A stretch of 54,129 bases of DNA from Verrucomicrobiota bacterium (GTDB lineage Bacteria > Verrucomicrobiota > Verrucomicrobiia > Limisphaerales > JAHDYP01): contig JAHDYP010000029.1 of assembly GCA_023383055.1 (NCBI GenBank), forward strand, positions 1-54,129. Direction: 5' to 3'. Shown piece after piece: positions 42,601-48,962 of this stretch (positions are counted from its first letter, which is position 1; every line of letters begins with the position of its first letter). A program made the translations under genes and the position numbers. Under the pieces are notes generated by a model. The model had not been told where the DNA came from, did no database searches, and saw only the letters and a program-made list of their open reading frames with translations.

Positions 42601-43299
42601 GGCGAGGCTCCCGTCGCTGAGGTTCAGTTCATACGGGACGGCGCCCGGTCCGACCACGTTGATCGGCAAAACGATGCCGGCGGACAGCGGCGGCACGCCG
42701 CCATCGGTCACGCGAATGCCGAGTTCCACCTGCCGGCCCGCGTCGGCATGCGTCGGCTGCAACGAAAGCAGACCGCTGAAGGGCTGGATTACGGCCCATG
42801 CCGGCGATTCAGGGTCCAGACTCCACGTCAGTTCAGTCGACGGGATGTCCGGATCGCTGGCCTGCAGCCAGATGTTGAGTTGCTCGTGGGGAAACAACGG
42901 CGCGATGGGACCCGGCGGCGGAAACCACGGCGCCCGGTTGATTTCCCTGACCGAAACCGTGAACTCAGCGTCGGCGCTGCCCGGTGGAACACCGTCGTCG
43001 CTGAGCCGCACCTGAAACGCGTAGGACCCCGGGCCCTGGGCCTCGGAGGGCGTCCAGGAAAGCAGACCGGTCCGCGGATCCACCGCGGCGTTCTCGGGTC
43101 CGCTCACCAGGCTCCAGGTCAGTTGTTGCCCGAGGTCGGGATCGGACCCGACCAGTTCCAGGAACCACGCGATTTCCTCGTCGATTTCCTGCGGTTCAAC
43201 CGGAGCGATGACCGGTGGGGCCGCCTCCAGCGAGATGAGGCTCAGGCCGAGCAGTGCTGTCAGGGCCATCGAAGTTGGTAACGGGAGCGCGTGGCACAT
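36601..43299 (-). CDS. Giant RHS-repeat protein with cysteine-rich C-terminal tip
   Basis: A 2232-aa exported RHS/YD-repeat protein. The ATG at 43297-43299 gives a signal peptide (LPTSMALTALLGLSLISLEA); another ATG lies 28 codons upstream at 43383. Two putative-Ig (He_PIG/cadherin-like) domains come first (PDLGQQLTWSLVSGPENAAV; TELTWSLDPESPAWAVIQPF), then a 'STNLIDWTFLG' module and a calcium-loop-like FDLNQDNVYEFE. The long RHS shell follows (for example YDAAGNRIRTVHPT, GYDAANRQTDSRDPLGNTT). It ends with the RHS core: YHLANRLGSTMALLD, RLYEARSGRFVTRDPRG, YTYAANRPTVFVDPLGL. After that conserved boundary a unique 160-residue tip follows, with nine Cys and an Ala/Gly-rich hydrophobic stretch. In RHS systems such tips are often toxins; no immunity gene is evident. 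Confidence 0.88.
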   Translation of the reverse strand: MCHALPLPTSMALTALLGLSLISLEAAPPVIAPVEPQEIDEEIAWFLELVGSDPDLGQQLTWSLVSGPENAAVDPRTGLLSWTPSEAQGPGSYAFQVRLSDDGVPPGSADAEFTVSVREINRAPWFPPPGPIAPLFPHEQLNIWLQASDPDIPSTELTWSLDPESPAWAVIQPFSGLLSLQPTHADAGRQVELGIRVTDGGVPPLSAGIVLPINVVGPGAVPYELNLSDGSLAIGGAVAPGSVVTTYGSTNLIDWTFLGASIAYDGQVSFSVPVEVETSASYVRIELQAQPPAQSYRGGGFLVTGTAPPGLGSDAIVRFDLNQDNVYEFEVLTKPDGSYAVMLDTREAPDLGRIAYYFSSGDGSIATPPVLHTVARDPDPNPAEVVPVNRSIIDGQPVEPSICTCTECEESSALSLFNQSYTPSLQGIQLVDGKQRLEFPLLAFPTAKHGFAFNLVHATLVDYDGPFGQGVSSGFNTLIVRHSETTGQLVTADLRVFNLGSEDGVNWQLPDGFFSRLVLDEPRRCWVLTHFSGRKIEFYLAPEGLPGRPLAMSDPHGNTTRLVYDPSGLLGKVITDLGQEVTFAYDERTSRLASVTDQLNRTWEILHNETGALVSIATPVIEQLTVAPGELITETEIPERTIHAARLTQIFYDDPIRPSFPTRIVDGRGAEIRRADFDELGRVATLYLNGHPLSFNYAPAAGPTPLPALETGNVVTRVTDREGNLTDHEIHGPGRLGAYGQRREVSWTASGRGNPALRPNEPLFYERRWFHDCNCLVPGVITEAWASTDLPQLDFQPNGIPRNWPRRERQFNEYRQILNETVTDGTDQLRREYTYQPGAFGDGGEFSLRLSETGPRAFSGSPLDAGLSFVTAHQYDAAGNRIRTVHPTITRGVQEPQPVTESWTYNGRGQPLSHTDPNGNVIRWEFHAGPATGGDINTRGSFPGYPAAEIRGATGSADGELNLTTRYRVNALGQPTQIEDPLGRVLDIYYNVLGDPAETRQPEVTLPNGTTVRYRSFTHYDAAGFAVAMQQENLDLHGIPAPNRWITITHAHDAAGNLLAERRELSNDPAADLITRWAYNRNDQPIVLRLPEGNRSFTTFDERKLPFQTFTGVSPANDLLEGYPDDPAATSLPGHTFVSRTRQDYDARGNPNVSADGRGNLRRQSHDFLNRLVAARDANGHGSRREYDAASNRITEAAGRFDELGTLLVEVLKRDYARHDELDRPFRIVADGDLTTAESDLVDPSSAENPSWFTERDAGGRRVGQQDANGQLTTYGYDAANRQTDSRDPLGNTTSTIFDPAGNPLSWEETELPGPGATGDPETHVTTAEYDELNRRVALHQRGLNGNSLDQVTRFAFDARGNVGLVTDPEGRYVLSLYDDQNRLIRTRQFDGDPVLPATAELRRTEHGYDRNGNKTADVALADLADAHSAQVTRYAYDYADRQVRVVYPDSDDPIDGSSNGADGLFDRVEIQLDPNANPVVVTDQRGVVFSNTFDPANRLVRQDLNLVGTTAAPGSANRVQFAYDPLNRPTHAANNFTLVERAYDDLSRLRSETQSIRLDGSGELSFVQIGDVLTINGNYEEPVELRHAYDAQANPIGCEILAGATTDLAVSRGFDALNRARQISGAYFNRPSQPIAGYAYFGPGRLQTKTLGNGAVLRLTYDVKRRPATHVWRSDTNGGNLLVGFEYTDPQGSGYTATDNVLYERFLHDNSAFDHFTYNTRDELTGVAYRSPSSAPPPPDNLFAYDANYNRTSATFGDPFNAAAQTVDSSYAISPANEYTQITRDNTVFQPEHDRAGNMTRILTRPVTGEPEDPDVLADARWDGFNRLFDVDTGTVNGMQHYRYDVFGRRVVVLDSLTILQDSRRFVYDDWSVVAERLFEPGATLASAPSRLERIYIEGPRIDEHLLAAIDRDGDGFLGGENLLNARDISADQEYYHLANRLGSTMALLDAANPARVLEYYRYSVHGEAVVLASVDNNGDGLEDTPLDLSDNLPADPRRFSEEFGNPRLFAGRDFDEQTGQQWFRHRLYEARSGRFVTRDPRGPWSDPFARGNNYTYAANRPTVFVDPLGLTPTRGEECCNEYRDFWQVAGYGSHGACWRACMSEMAGEVMGIGTFVAGAVGTILRGVGAATAPAAGAAPGAAPVVTVPGAAAAGSFLSAVAAGAALGTAAGCAIHCEKDWCYRPGRWLPVGEVLENLDAYAEVLDRKTICRLEYLDSAASIQWICAEFKR
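36604..37083 (-). other. RHS C-terminal tip region (160 residues)
   Basis: The tip after VDPLGL has Cys at tip positions 8, 9, 27, 31, 102, 106, 111, 140 and 155, a hydrophobic Ala/Gly/Pro stretch (about 40-100, including APAAGAAPGAAPVVTVPGAA) that could span membrane, and a mixed charged end (CYRPGRWLPVGEVLENLDAY). It is not recognised as a known toxin fold; disulphide-stabilised or membrane-active chemistry is a guess. Confidence 0.5.
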
Positions 43300-43393
43300 A
43301 GCGAGCAGGGGTAGGTTGTGGCGGCGGGGGCAGGCTGACCGCAGGCAGTCTGCGGCTGCAGGTTGGATAACCTGACCCACCATGATGCCACGA

Positions 43394-43422
43394 TAAATAT
43401 GGGATTAGGTATATGATTGCAA
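43394..43422 (-). promoter_or_regulatory. Candidate promoter for the RHS gene
   Basis: Reading the minus strand, TTGCAA (43417-43422) and TATTTA (43394-43399) are 17 bases apart in the AT-rich divergent gap. Transcription would begin near 43387, which leaves little leader before ATG 43383 and favours the later ATG at 43299. Confidence 0.4.
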
Positions 43423-43521
43423 GGATTAATTGAAACTAACAATGAACGCAAAACCGCCCGGTCAGAAACCCAGCCCGGCTTCGCGCTTGATTGTCGCCGT
43501 AGATTCGCCTACCCAAGTCCA

Positions 43522-45921
43522 ATGCGATTCCCGAATGACTGCCTCAGTGCCTGGAGCCGAATGGTGATTGTCGCCGGCCTGGTCGGTTCGGCCCTGGTCG
43601 CCATCGCCGCGGACAAGCAGGATGACAAGGCCAAGGACGACCCAAAGAAGATCAAACCGTATGACGAGGTGATCACCAAGGAGGCGGTCTCGCGCTCGGG
43701 TTTGTTCCGGGTCCATCAGGTCGCCGAAAAGCTCTATTTCGAGTTGCTGCCCGACGCGCTTGACCGGGAACTGTTGTGGGTGACCCAGGTCGCCGAAACC
43801 ACCGCCGGCAACAGTTACGCCGGCATGCCGGTCGACAACCAGGTGGTGCGCTGGGAAAAGCGGGGCGAGCGCATCCTGCTGCGGCGGGTCGAGTACGGCA
43901 TTCGGGCGGAGACGGACGACCCGATCGCGCTGGCGGTGCGGAAATCGAACCTGGCGCCGATCGTCAGGGCCTTCGAGATCCAGGCCTACGGCCGGGACCA
44001 GGCGGCGGTGATCGAGGTCACCGACCTGTTCACGAAGGACGTGGCTGAGTTCAGCGCCAAATCGGCCTTGAACGCGGGCGACCTCGACGCGGGCCGCTCG
44101 TTCATCGAGTCCTTCAAGGCTTTTCCTCAAAACGTGAACGTGTCGGTGCTCGCCACCTATGCGGCGAAGAAGGAAGGAGACGACCCGCCGCGGTCGAGCG
44201 GGATCACCGCGGTCATCCATCATAGTGTGGTCGGATTGCCCGAGAAACCGATGGCGCCCCGCCAACTCGACGAACGGCTCGGTTTCTTCAGTGTCCGATT
44301 CACCGATTACGCCCTGCAGGAGCGGCATCAGGCGGAGACGGTGCGGTTCATCACGCGCTGGCGGTTGGAGAAGAAGGATCCGGAAGTGGAGGTCAGCGAA
44401 CCGGTGAAACCGATCGTGTTTTACGTCGCCCGCGAGGTGCCGGAACGGTGGAAATCCTATGTGAAACAAGGCATCGAGGACTGGCAGCCGGCCTTCGAAG
44501 CCGCCGGTTTCAAGAATGCCATCCTCGGCAAATACGCCCCCACGCCCGACGAGGATCCCGATTGGGATGCCGAGGACGCGCGCATTTCGAGCATTCGCTG
44601 GCTCCCTTCGAGCATCGAGAACGCCTTCGGCCCGCATGTCCATGATCCGCGCAGCGGCGAAATCCTCGAAGCCGACGTGCGGATGTATCACAATGTCCAG
44701 AAGCTCGCGCGCGACTGGTATTTCATCCAGGCCTCGCCCAACGACGAGCGGGCGCAACAGCTCCCCCTGCCGGATGAACTCGTGGGTGAGTTGATCCGCT
44801 TTGTGGTGGCACACGAGGTCGGGCATTCGCTCGGTTTCCCCCATAACATGAAGGCGTCGGCCTGCTACTCGATCGCGCAGTTGCGGGATCCGGAATGGAC
44901 GCAGGCCAACGGGACGGCGGCCTCGATCATGGACTACGCCCGCTTCAACTATGTGGCCCAGCCGGGAGATGGCGCGGCGCTGCTGCCGAAAATCGGACCT
45001 TATGACTTCTATGCCGTGAATTGGGGTTACCGCCAGTTCGGCCAGGACGCCGACGAGAAGGCCGAACTGGTCAAGCTCCTCGAACAGCAGATCGACAACC
45101 CGATCCTGCGTTTCGGCGGGCCCAATCCCGCCATCGATTCCACCCAGCAGACCGAAGACCTGGGCGATAACGCGGTCGAGGCCACCCGCCTCGGCCTCCT
45201 CAACCTCGAACGGGTCGCCTCCTATCTCGTCGAGGCCACCAGCCGCGAGGACCAAGACTACACCCTGCTCGACAACATGTACAACCAGCTCTGGGCCCAG
45301 TGGAACCGCGAGATGGGACACGTCGTCAGCGTCGTCGGCGGCGTTCAGGAAATCAACCTGTTCTTCGGCGACGCCCATCAACGGTACTTTCCCAATCCGC
45401 CCGACTACCAGCGGGAAGCCGTGCGGTTCCTGACGGAACACGCCTTGACCACACCCAAAGCCCTGACGCCAGGGGACATCATCCTGCGATTGACCGCGGA
45501 GGGTGTGGCCGACCGCGTCCTCCAGGCTCAGGAACGGATCTACCGCGGATTGCTCGGAGACCCGCGCATTCGGCGCATGGCCGAACACGCCGAATCCGCG
45601 GCGACCGACCCCTATCGGCCCGAGGAACTGATGTCCGATCTGTGCGCGGCGGTCTTTTCCGAACTCGATGAGCCGAACCCCGAAATCGACCTGTATCGGC
45701 GCAACCTCCAGCGCTCCCTGGTCGTCCACCTGGCTGCCATTGTCAAGGAACCGCCGTCGAACTCGGATCTTCCGGCGCTGAGCCGCGCCGCGCTGCACCA
45801 TATCCGCGGCAAGATCAATCGCCGCCTGACCGATGCCACCAGCGACTTGGCCAAGGCGCACCTTGACGACCTGCGGTCGCGGATCATGCTGGCGCTCGAC
45901 CCGCGCGGACGGAGCGAGTGA
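43522..45921 (+). CDS. Exported zinc metalloprotease (DUF5117/DUF4953-type)
   Basis: A 799-aa secreted zinc-dependent protease. The ATG at 43522 yields a signal peptide (WSRMVIVAGLVGSALVAIAA) followed by a Lys/Asp-rich linker. The N-terminal domain (about 45-330) is DUF5117-like (LYFELLPDALDRELLWVTQV). The catalytic domain holds the metzincin motif HEVGHSLGFPHN (His431, Glu432, His435, His441), EILEADVRMYHN upstream, and ASIMDYARFNYVAQPGDGA downstream, the Met-turn region. The C-terminal half is the alpha-helical DUF4953-type extension. Homologues are periplasmic or outer-membrane enzymes of unsettled substrate. The gene is divergent from the RHS gene, and 91 bp precede the sulfatase. Confidence 0.88.
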   Translation: MRFPNDCLSAWSRMVIVAGLVGSALVAIAADKQDDKAKDDPKKIKPYDEVITKEAVSRSGLFRVHQVAEKLYFELLPDALDRELLWVTQVAETTAGNSYAGMPVDNQVVRWEKRGERILLRRVEYGIRAETDDPIALAVRKSNLAPIVRAFEIQAYGRDQAAVIEVTDLFTKDVAEFSAKSALNAGDLDAGRSFIESFKAFPQNVNVSVLATYAAKKEGDDPPRSSGITAVIHHSVVGLPEKPMAPRQLDERLGFFSVRFTDYALQERHQAETVRFITRWRLEKKDPEVEVSEPVKPIVFYVAREVPERWKSYVKQGIEDWQPAFEAAGFKNAILGKYAPTPDEDPDWDAEDARISSIRWLPSSIENAFGPHVHDPRSGEILEADVRMYHNVQKLARDWYFIQASPNDERAQQLPLPDELVGELIRFVVAHEVGHSLGFPHNMKASACYSIAQLRDPEWTQANGTAASIMDYARFNYVAQPGDGAALLPKIGPYDFYAVNWGYRQFGQDADEKAELVKLLEQQIDNPILRFGGPNPAIDSTQQTEDLGDNAVEATRLGLLNLERVASYLVEATSREDQDYTLLDNMYNQLWAQWNREMGHVVSVVGGVQEINLFFGDAHQRYFPNPPDYQREAVRFLTEHALTTPKALTPGDIILRLTAEGVADRVLQAQERIYRGLLGDPRIRRMAEHAESAATDPYRPEELMSDLCAAVFSELDEPNPEIDLYRRNLQRSLVVHLAAIVKEPPSNSDLPALSRAALHHIRGKINRRLTDATSDLAKAHLDDLRSRIMLALDPRGRSE

Positions 45922-46012
45922 ACCCTGGCCCGCGGCTGCCAGTCCGGGAGCGTTCGGTCTATCGAGGTGGTTGCACTGGACCCGGCGGCGGCTATGTGGT
46001 GTTGTACGAGGC

Positions 46013-48082
46013 ATGATCGCCTGGCGATTCCCCGCGGCACTCGTCCCAATCCCTCGCCCGTGCTGGCTGGGACAGCGCTCACCCGCAAGGGGACGGCTGC
46101 TGGCCCTCTGCGGGCTATGGCTTTGCGCCGCCTTCGGATCGGCGGCAACGGATCGAATCCGGACTCTCGATCGCCCGAACCTGGTGCTCCTGCTCGCGGA
46201 CGACCTGGGTTACGGCGACCTGGCGTGCTACGGCAACACCCAGGCACACACCCCCAACCTTGACCGGCTCGCGCGCGAGGGTGCGCGATTCACGGACTGT
46301 TACGCCTCCTTTCCCGTCTGTTCGCCGTCGCGTGCCGGTTTCCTGACCGGTCGCAACGCGAACCGTTACGGCATCCGGGATTGGATTCCGGCCAACTCGG
46401 GAATTCATCTCCCGCGGACGGAAGTGACCCTGGCCTCCTTGCTCCGTGCCGCGGGCTACCGGACCGGCCATTTTGGGAAGTGGCACCTGAATTCGCGGAC
46501 CGATGGTTCGGAGCCGACACCGCTGGATCACGGGTTCGATTACGCGTGGTACACCCAGAACAACGCCGCCCCGAGCCATCTCAACCCGACCAACTTCGTC
46601 CGCAACACGGCACCCGTGGGCCCCTTGCAGGGAGCATCCGCGCTGCTCGTGGCGGACGAGGCCATTCGCTGGCTGGATGAAACCGGCGCCGCTCCGCCTT
46701 TCCTGCTCAACGTCTGGTTTCACGAACCGCACGAACCGGTGGCCAGCACGGCCGAGTCCCTTCACTCGCACGCCGGGGTGGCCGATCCGGATCGCCGCCA
46801 ATACCTCGCCAACGTCACCCAGTTGGATGCGGCAGTCGGACGCATCCTGGATGCGATCGACGCGCGCGGGCTCAAGAACCGGACCTTTGTGTTCTTCACC
46901 AGCGACAACGGACCGGAAACGTTGAACCGCTATCGCGGCGCCCAACGCAGCCACGGTTCCCCGGGATCGTTGCGAGGCATGAAACTGCACCTGACCGAAG
47001 GCGGTATCCGGGTGCCGGGCATGTTGCGCTGGCCCGGCCAGGTCCCCGCCGGCTCCACCCACTCCGAACCCGTCAGCAACCTGGATCTGCTCCCCACCGT
47101 CTGCGCCCTGGCCGGAATCCGGCCGCCAACCGATCGGGTGCTGGACGGGGTGAACCTGCTGCCGGCTCTACGTGGTCAGCCTCTGGACCGACCCGAAGGG
47201 TTCTATTGGCAGTACGACCGCGCCTTGGGCCAACCCTGGACCCATGCGCTCCGCGATGACCGCTGGAAACTGCTCGCCGACGAGGCCCTGGGAACCTTCG
47301 CGCTCTACGACCTGGCCACCGACCCCGCGGAATCGCACGACCGCGCCCAGGATCAACCGGATCGGGTCCGGATGCTCGCCCGGCAATTGCGGGAGCGCCA
47401 CGCGGGGATCCATGCCCCGGCACCGCATGGCTCCGATCCGGATGGCATCGGCAAGTTCTACCTCGGACGCCAGATCGCCCAGGTGATGGGCCACGAGGGC
47501 GCCCCCTGGCTCGAGCGCGCCGAACGGGAAACGGAAGAACAACCCGATCGCCTGCTCGAACTGCTGGCGTTGCCACCGGGCGCAATGGTCGCCGATGTCG
47601 GTGCGGGTTCGGGCTACTATACCCGGCGAATCGCCCGGGCGGTGCGACCTTCAGGCAAGGTCTTCGCCGTGGACGTGCAACTGGAGATGCTTGAGATCCT
47701 GAGCGGCCAGTTGGCTTCCGACGGCATCACCAACGTGGTACCCGTGCTGGGTTCAAACACCGACCCTCGTCTGCCCGAAGCCATCCTGGATGTGATCTTG
47801 TTGGTGGATGTCTATCACGAGTTCTCGCACCCTTACGAAATGATGAGCGCCCTCTGTCGGGCCTTGAAGCCGGGCGGACGAATGGTGCTGGTCGAGTACC
47901 GCGCCGAGGATCCCTCGGTGCCCATCAAGCCATTGCATAAAATGACCCAAATCCAGGTGCGCCGGGAAATGGCACTGCATCCCCTGCTCTGGGAACGCAC
48001 GGTAAGCGACCGTTTGCCATGGCAGCATTTCCTCGAGTTCCGCAAAGACACCGCCCAGCCGCCCCAAATCAATGGCCCGTAG
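46013..48082 (+). CDS. Exported sulfatase fused to a SAM-dependent methyltransferase domain
   Basis: A 689-aa single frame joining two families. Residues 30-480 are a type I sulfatase: PNLVLLLADDLGYGDLACYG with the metal-binding Asp pair, formylglycine motif CSPSRAGFLTGR (Cys103), HFGKWHLN and FFTSDNGPE. Residues about 485-689 form a class I methyltransferase: KFYLGRQIAQVMGHEGAPWL, SAM-binding VADVGAGSGYYTRRIARAV, VFAVDVQLEMLEIL and LVDVYHEFSHPYEMM. An N-terminal signal-like segment (ARGRLLALCGLWLCAAFGSA) suggests export. The sulfatase end (LYDLATDPAESHDRAQDQ) and the methyltransferase start are both complete, and no stop intervenes. Sulfatase needs FGly modification. An exported methyltransferase lacks SAM, so the second domain's role is puzzling. 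Confidence 0.85.
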   Translation: MIAWRFPAALVPIPRPCWLGQRSPARGRLLALCGLWLCAAFGSAATDRIRTLDRPNLVLLLADDLGYGDLACYGNTQAHTPNLDRLAREGARFTDCYASFPVCSPSRAGFLTGRNANRYGIRDWIPANSGIHLPRTEVTLASLLRAAGYRTGHFGKWHLNSRTDGSEPTPLDHGFDYAWYTQNNAAPSHLNPTNFVRNTAPVGPLQGASALLVADEAIRWLDETGAAPPFLLNVWFHEPHEPVASTAESLHSHAGVADPDRRQYLANVTQLDAAVGRILDAIDARGLKNRTFVFFTSDNGPETLNRYRGAQRSHGSPGSLRGMKLHLTEGGIRVPGMLRWPGQVPAGSTHSEPVSNLDLLPTVCALAGIRPPTDRVLDGVNLLPALRGQPLDRPEGFYWQYDRALGQPWTHALRDDRWKLLADEALGTFALYDLATDPAESHDRAQDQPDRVRMLARQLRERHAGIHAPAPHGSDPDGIGKFYLGRQIAQVMGHEGAPWLERAERETEEQPDRLLELLALPPGAMVADVGAGSGYYTRRIARAVRPSGKVFAVDVQLEMLEILSGQLASDGITNVVPVLGSNTDPRLPEAILDVILLVDVYHEFSHPYEMMSALCRALKPGGRMVLVEYRAEDPSVPIKPLHKMTQIQVRREMALHPLLWERTVSDRLPWQHFLEFRKDTAQPPQINGP

Positions 48083-48170
48083 CGCCAACTGAACCCTGCC
48101 CTACTGCATCTTGCATGGCCCGCGCTTTTCTGACAGGATGCCCCCGCGCACTCTGAAAGGCGCTATTGCT

Positions 48171-48413
48171 ATGCCTATGAACCCATTGCTCAAACTGACC
48201 AGCGCCGACCTGAACAAGGCCGCCGCACTCCAGGCGCAAATCGAAAAACTCCAGACCCAGCTCGCCAAGTTGGTCGGAGCCGGCACCGCGCCCGCACCCG
48301 CCCTCACCAAAACCGGGCGAGGTCCCATTTCCGATGCCCGTCGCAAGCGGCTCTCCCAAATCGCCAAGAAGCGCTGGAAGCAAGTCAAGGCCGCGGGAAA
48401 GAAAGCCCTTTGA
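48171..48413 (+). CDS. Small basic histone-H1-like protein
   Basis: An 80-aa protein (78 aa from the ATG at 48177). An N-terminal helix (LNKAAALQAQIEKLQTQLAK) could coil, a Ala/Pro/Thr linker follows, and the end DARRKRLSQIAKKRWKQVK plus AAGKKAL is strongly basic and matches the short basic repeat (RRxRxSxxxKxRW) of small proteins found in Verrucomicrobiota and Planctomycetota. DNA or RNA binding is plausible but not shown. A strong 9-bp hairpin lies 10 bp after the stop. Predicted from frame and composition. Confidence 0.65.
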   Translation: MPMNPLLKLTSADLNKAAALQAQIEKLQTQLAKLVGAGTAPAPALTKTGRGPISDARRKRLSQIAKKRWKQVKAAGKKAL

Positions 48414-48422
48414 AGTCCGGTC

Positions 48423-48452
48423 AGCGTGCGGTGATAACCAATCCCGCACGCT
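48423..48452 (+). terminator. Hairpin after the small basic gene
   Basis: AGCGTGCGG (48423-48431) and CCGCACGCT (48444-48452) form a perfect 9-bp stem with a 12-base loop. It starts 10 bp after the stop codon; no T tract follows, so its terminator role is probable rather than certain. Confidence 0.5.
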
Positions 48453-48529
48453 CCAGCAACCATAGAATGCACCGGGATTAAGCGCCGGATAACTGGCACT
48501 GCTATTTGCTCCCACTCCGAGGTTTGCAC

Positions 48530-48557
48530 TTGAGGGATTCTCCTCAGCCTATATAAG
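48530..48557 (+). promoter_or_regulatory. Promoter candidate for the exopolysaccharide operon
   Basis: TTGAGG (48530-48535) and TATAAG (48552-48557) are 16 bases apart; the -10 matches the sigma-70 consensus at five of six positions. The promoter lies in the AT-rich part of the gap and is read towards the operon. Confidence 0.45.
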
Positions 48558-48580
48558 AGGAGTACTTATAGTCCGCGCAT

Positions 48581-48624
48581 CGCAGGGCGCGATTGTCTCG
48601 AGTCCGGTGTTTTCATGCCCTGCG
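48581..48624 (+). ncRNA. Leader stem-loop
   Basis: CGCAGGGC at 48581-48588 pairs perfectly with GCCCTGCG at 48617-48624, enclosing 28 bases, directly followed by a second small stem. It lies about 20 bases after the expected start of transcription of the exopolysaccharide operon, so it is probably part of its leader RNA. Confidence 0.35.
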
Positions 48625-48962
48625 TGAGCCGGGCTCAGGGCGCGTGAATCCATGATAATCCGGGCAGGGGGAACCGCACGCGGATAGAGGTCGTTTGCCG
48701 AGTTGTTACCAGAAGTTGGTTGCCGCTTATGGAGGCTTGCCACCGCGGTGGCGCCAAGGGTGGTTTGTGCTTTGTTGGGTGCGAACGACCATTGGCGGGA
48801 GCTTGGTCGGCCGGTCCCGAATCGATGCTGTTTCAGGCATTAGATGTAGCTCCACCGGTGAACGGGGTTCCGCTTGGTCCAGTCCGGTCCTTGCCGCAGG
48901 TCACGACTCTGTCTCGATTGCCGCCAACGGTTCGATGACTGGATAGCCGTCTCCCTTTTCCC

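Larger units (their letters stand above)
48414..48962. other. Long intergenic leader of the exopolysaccharide operon
   Basis: The 549 bp hold the hairpin above, a promoter candidate, and about 390 bases between the expected start of transcription and the ATG at 48963. That leader contains an 8-bp stem (CGCAGGGC/GCCCTGCG, 48581-48624), a following stem TGAGC/GCTCA (48625-48637) and a 12-bp palindrome CCACCGCGGTGG (48740-48751). Short open frames in it look non-coding. A regulatory RNA leader is plausible; no known riboswitch was matched. Confidence 0.45.

Noticed and set aside
43462..46014. An 850-codon open frame on the minus strand opposite the metalloprotease
   Set aside because: Composition is that of an antisense shadow of a GC-rich gene (long Arg/Gly/Val-rich stretches), and the plus strand carries the HEVGHSLGFPHN motif.
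48494..48511. Sigma-54-like element CTGGCACTGCTATTTGCT before the exopolysaccharide operon
   Set aside because: The GG and GC dinucleotides are 11 rather than 10 bases apart, so the strict -24/-12 spacing is not met.
48560..48962. A c-di-GMP or other known riboswitch in the exopolysaccharide leader
   Set aside because: I could not match the conserved core sequences of the GEMM or other common riboswitches by eye.
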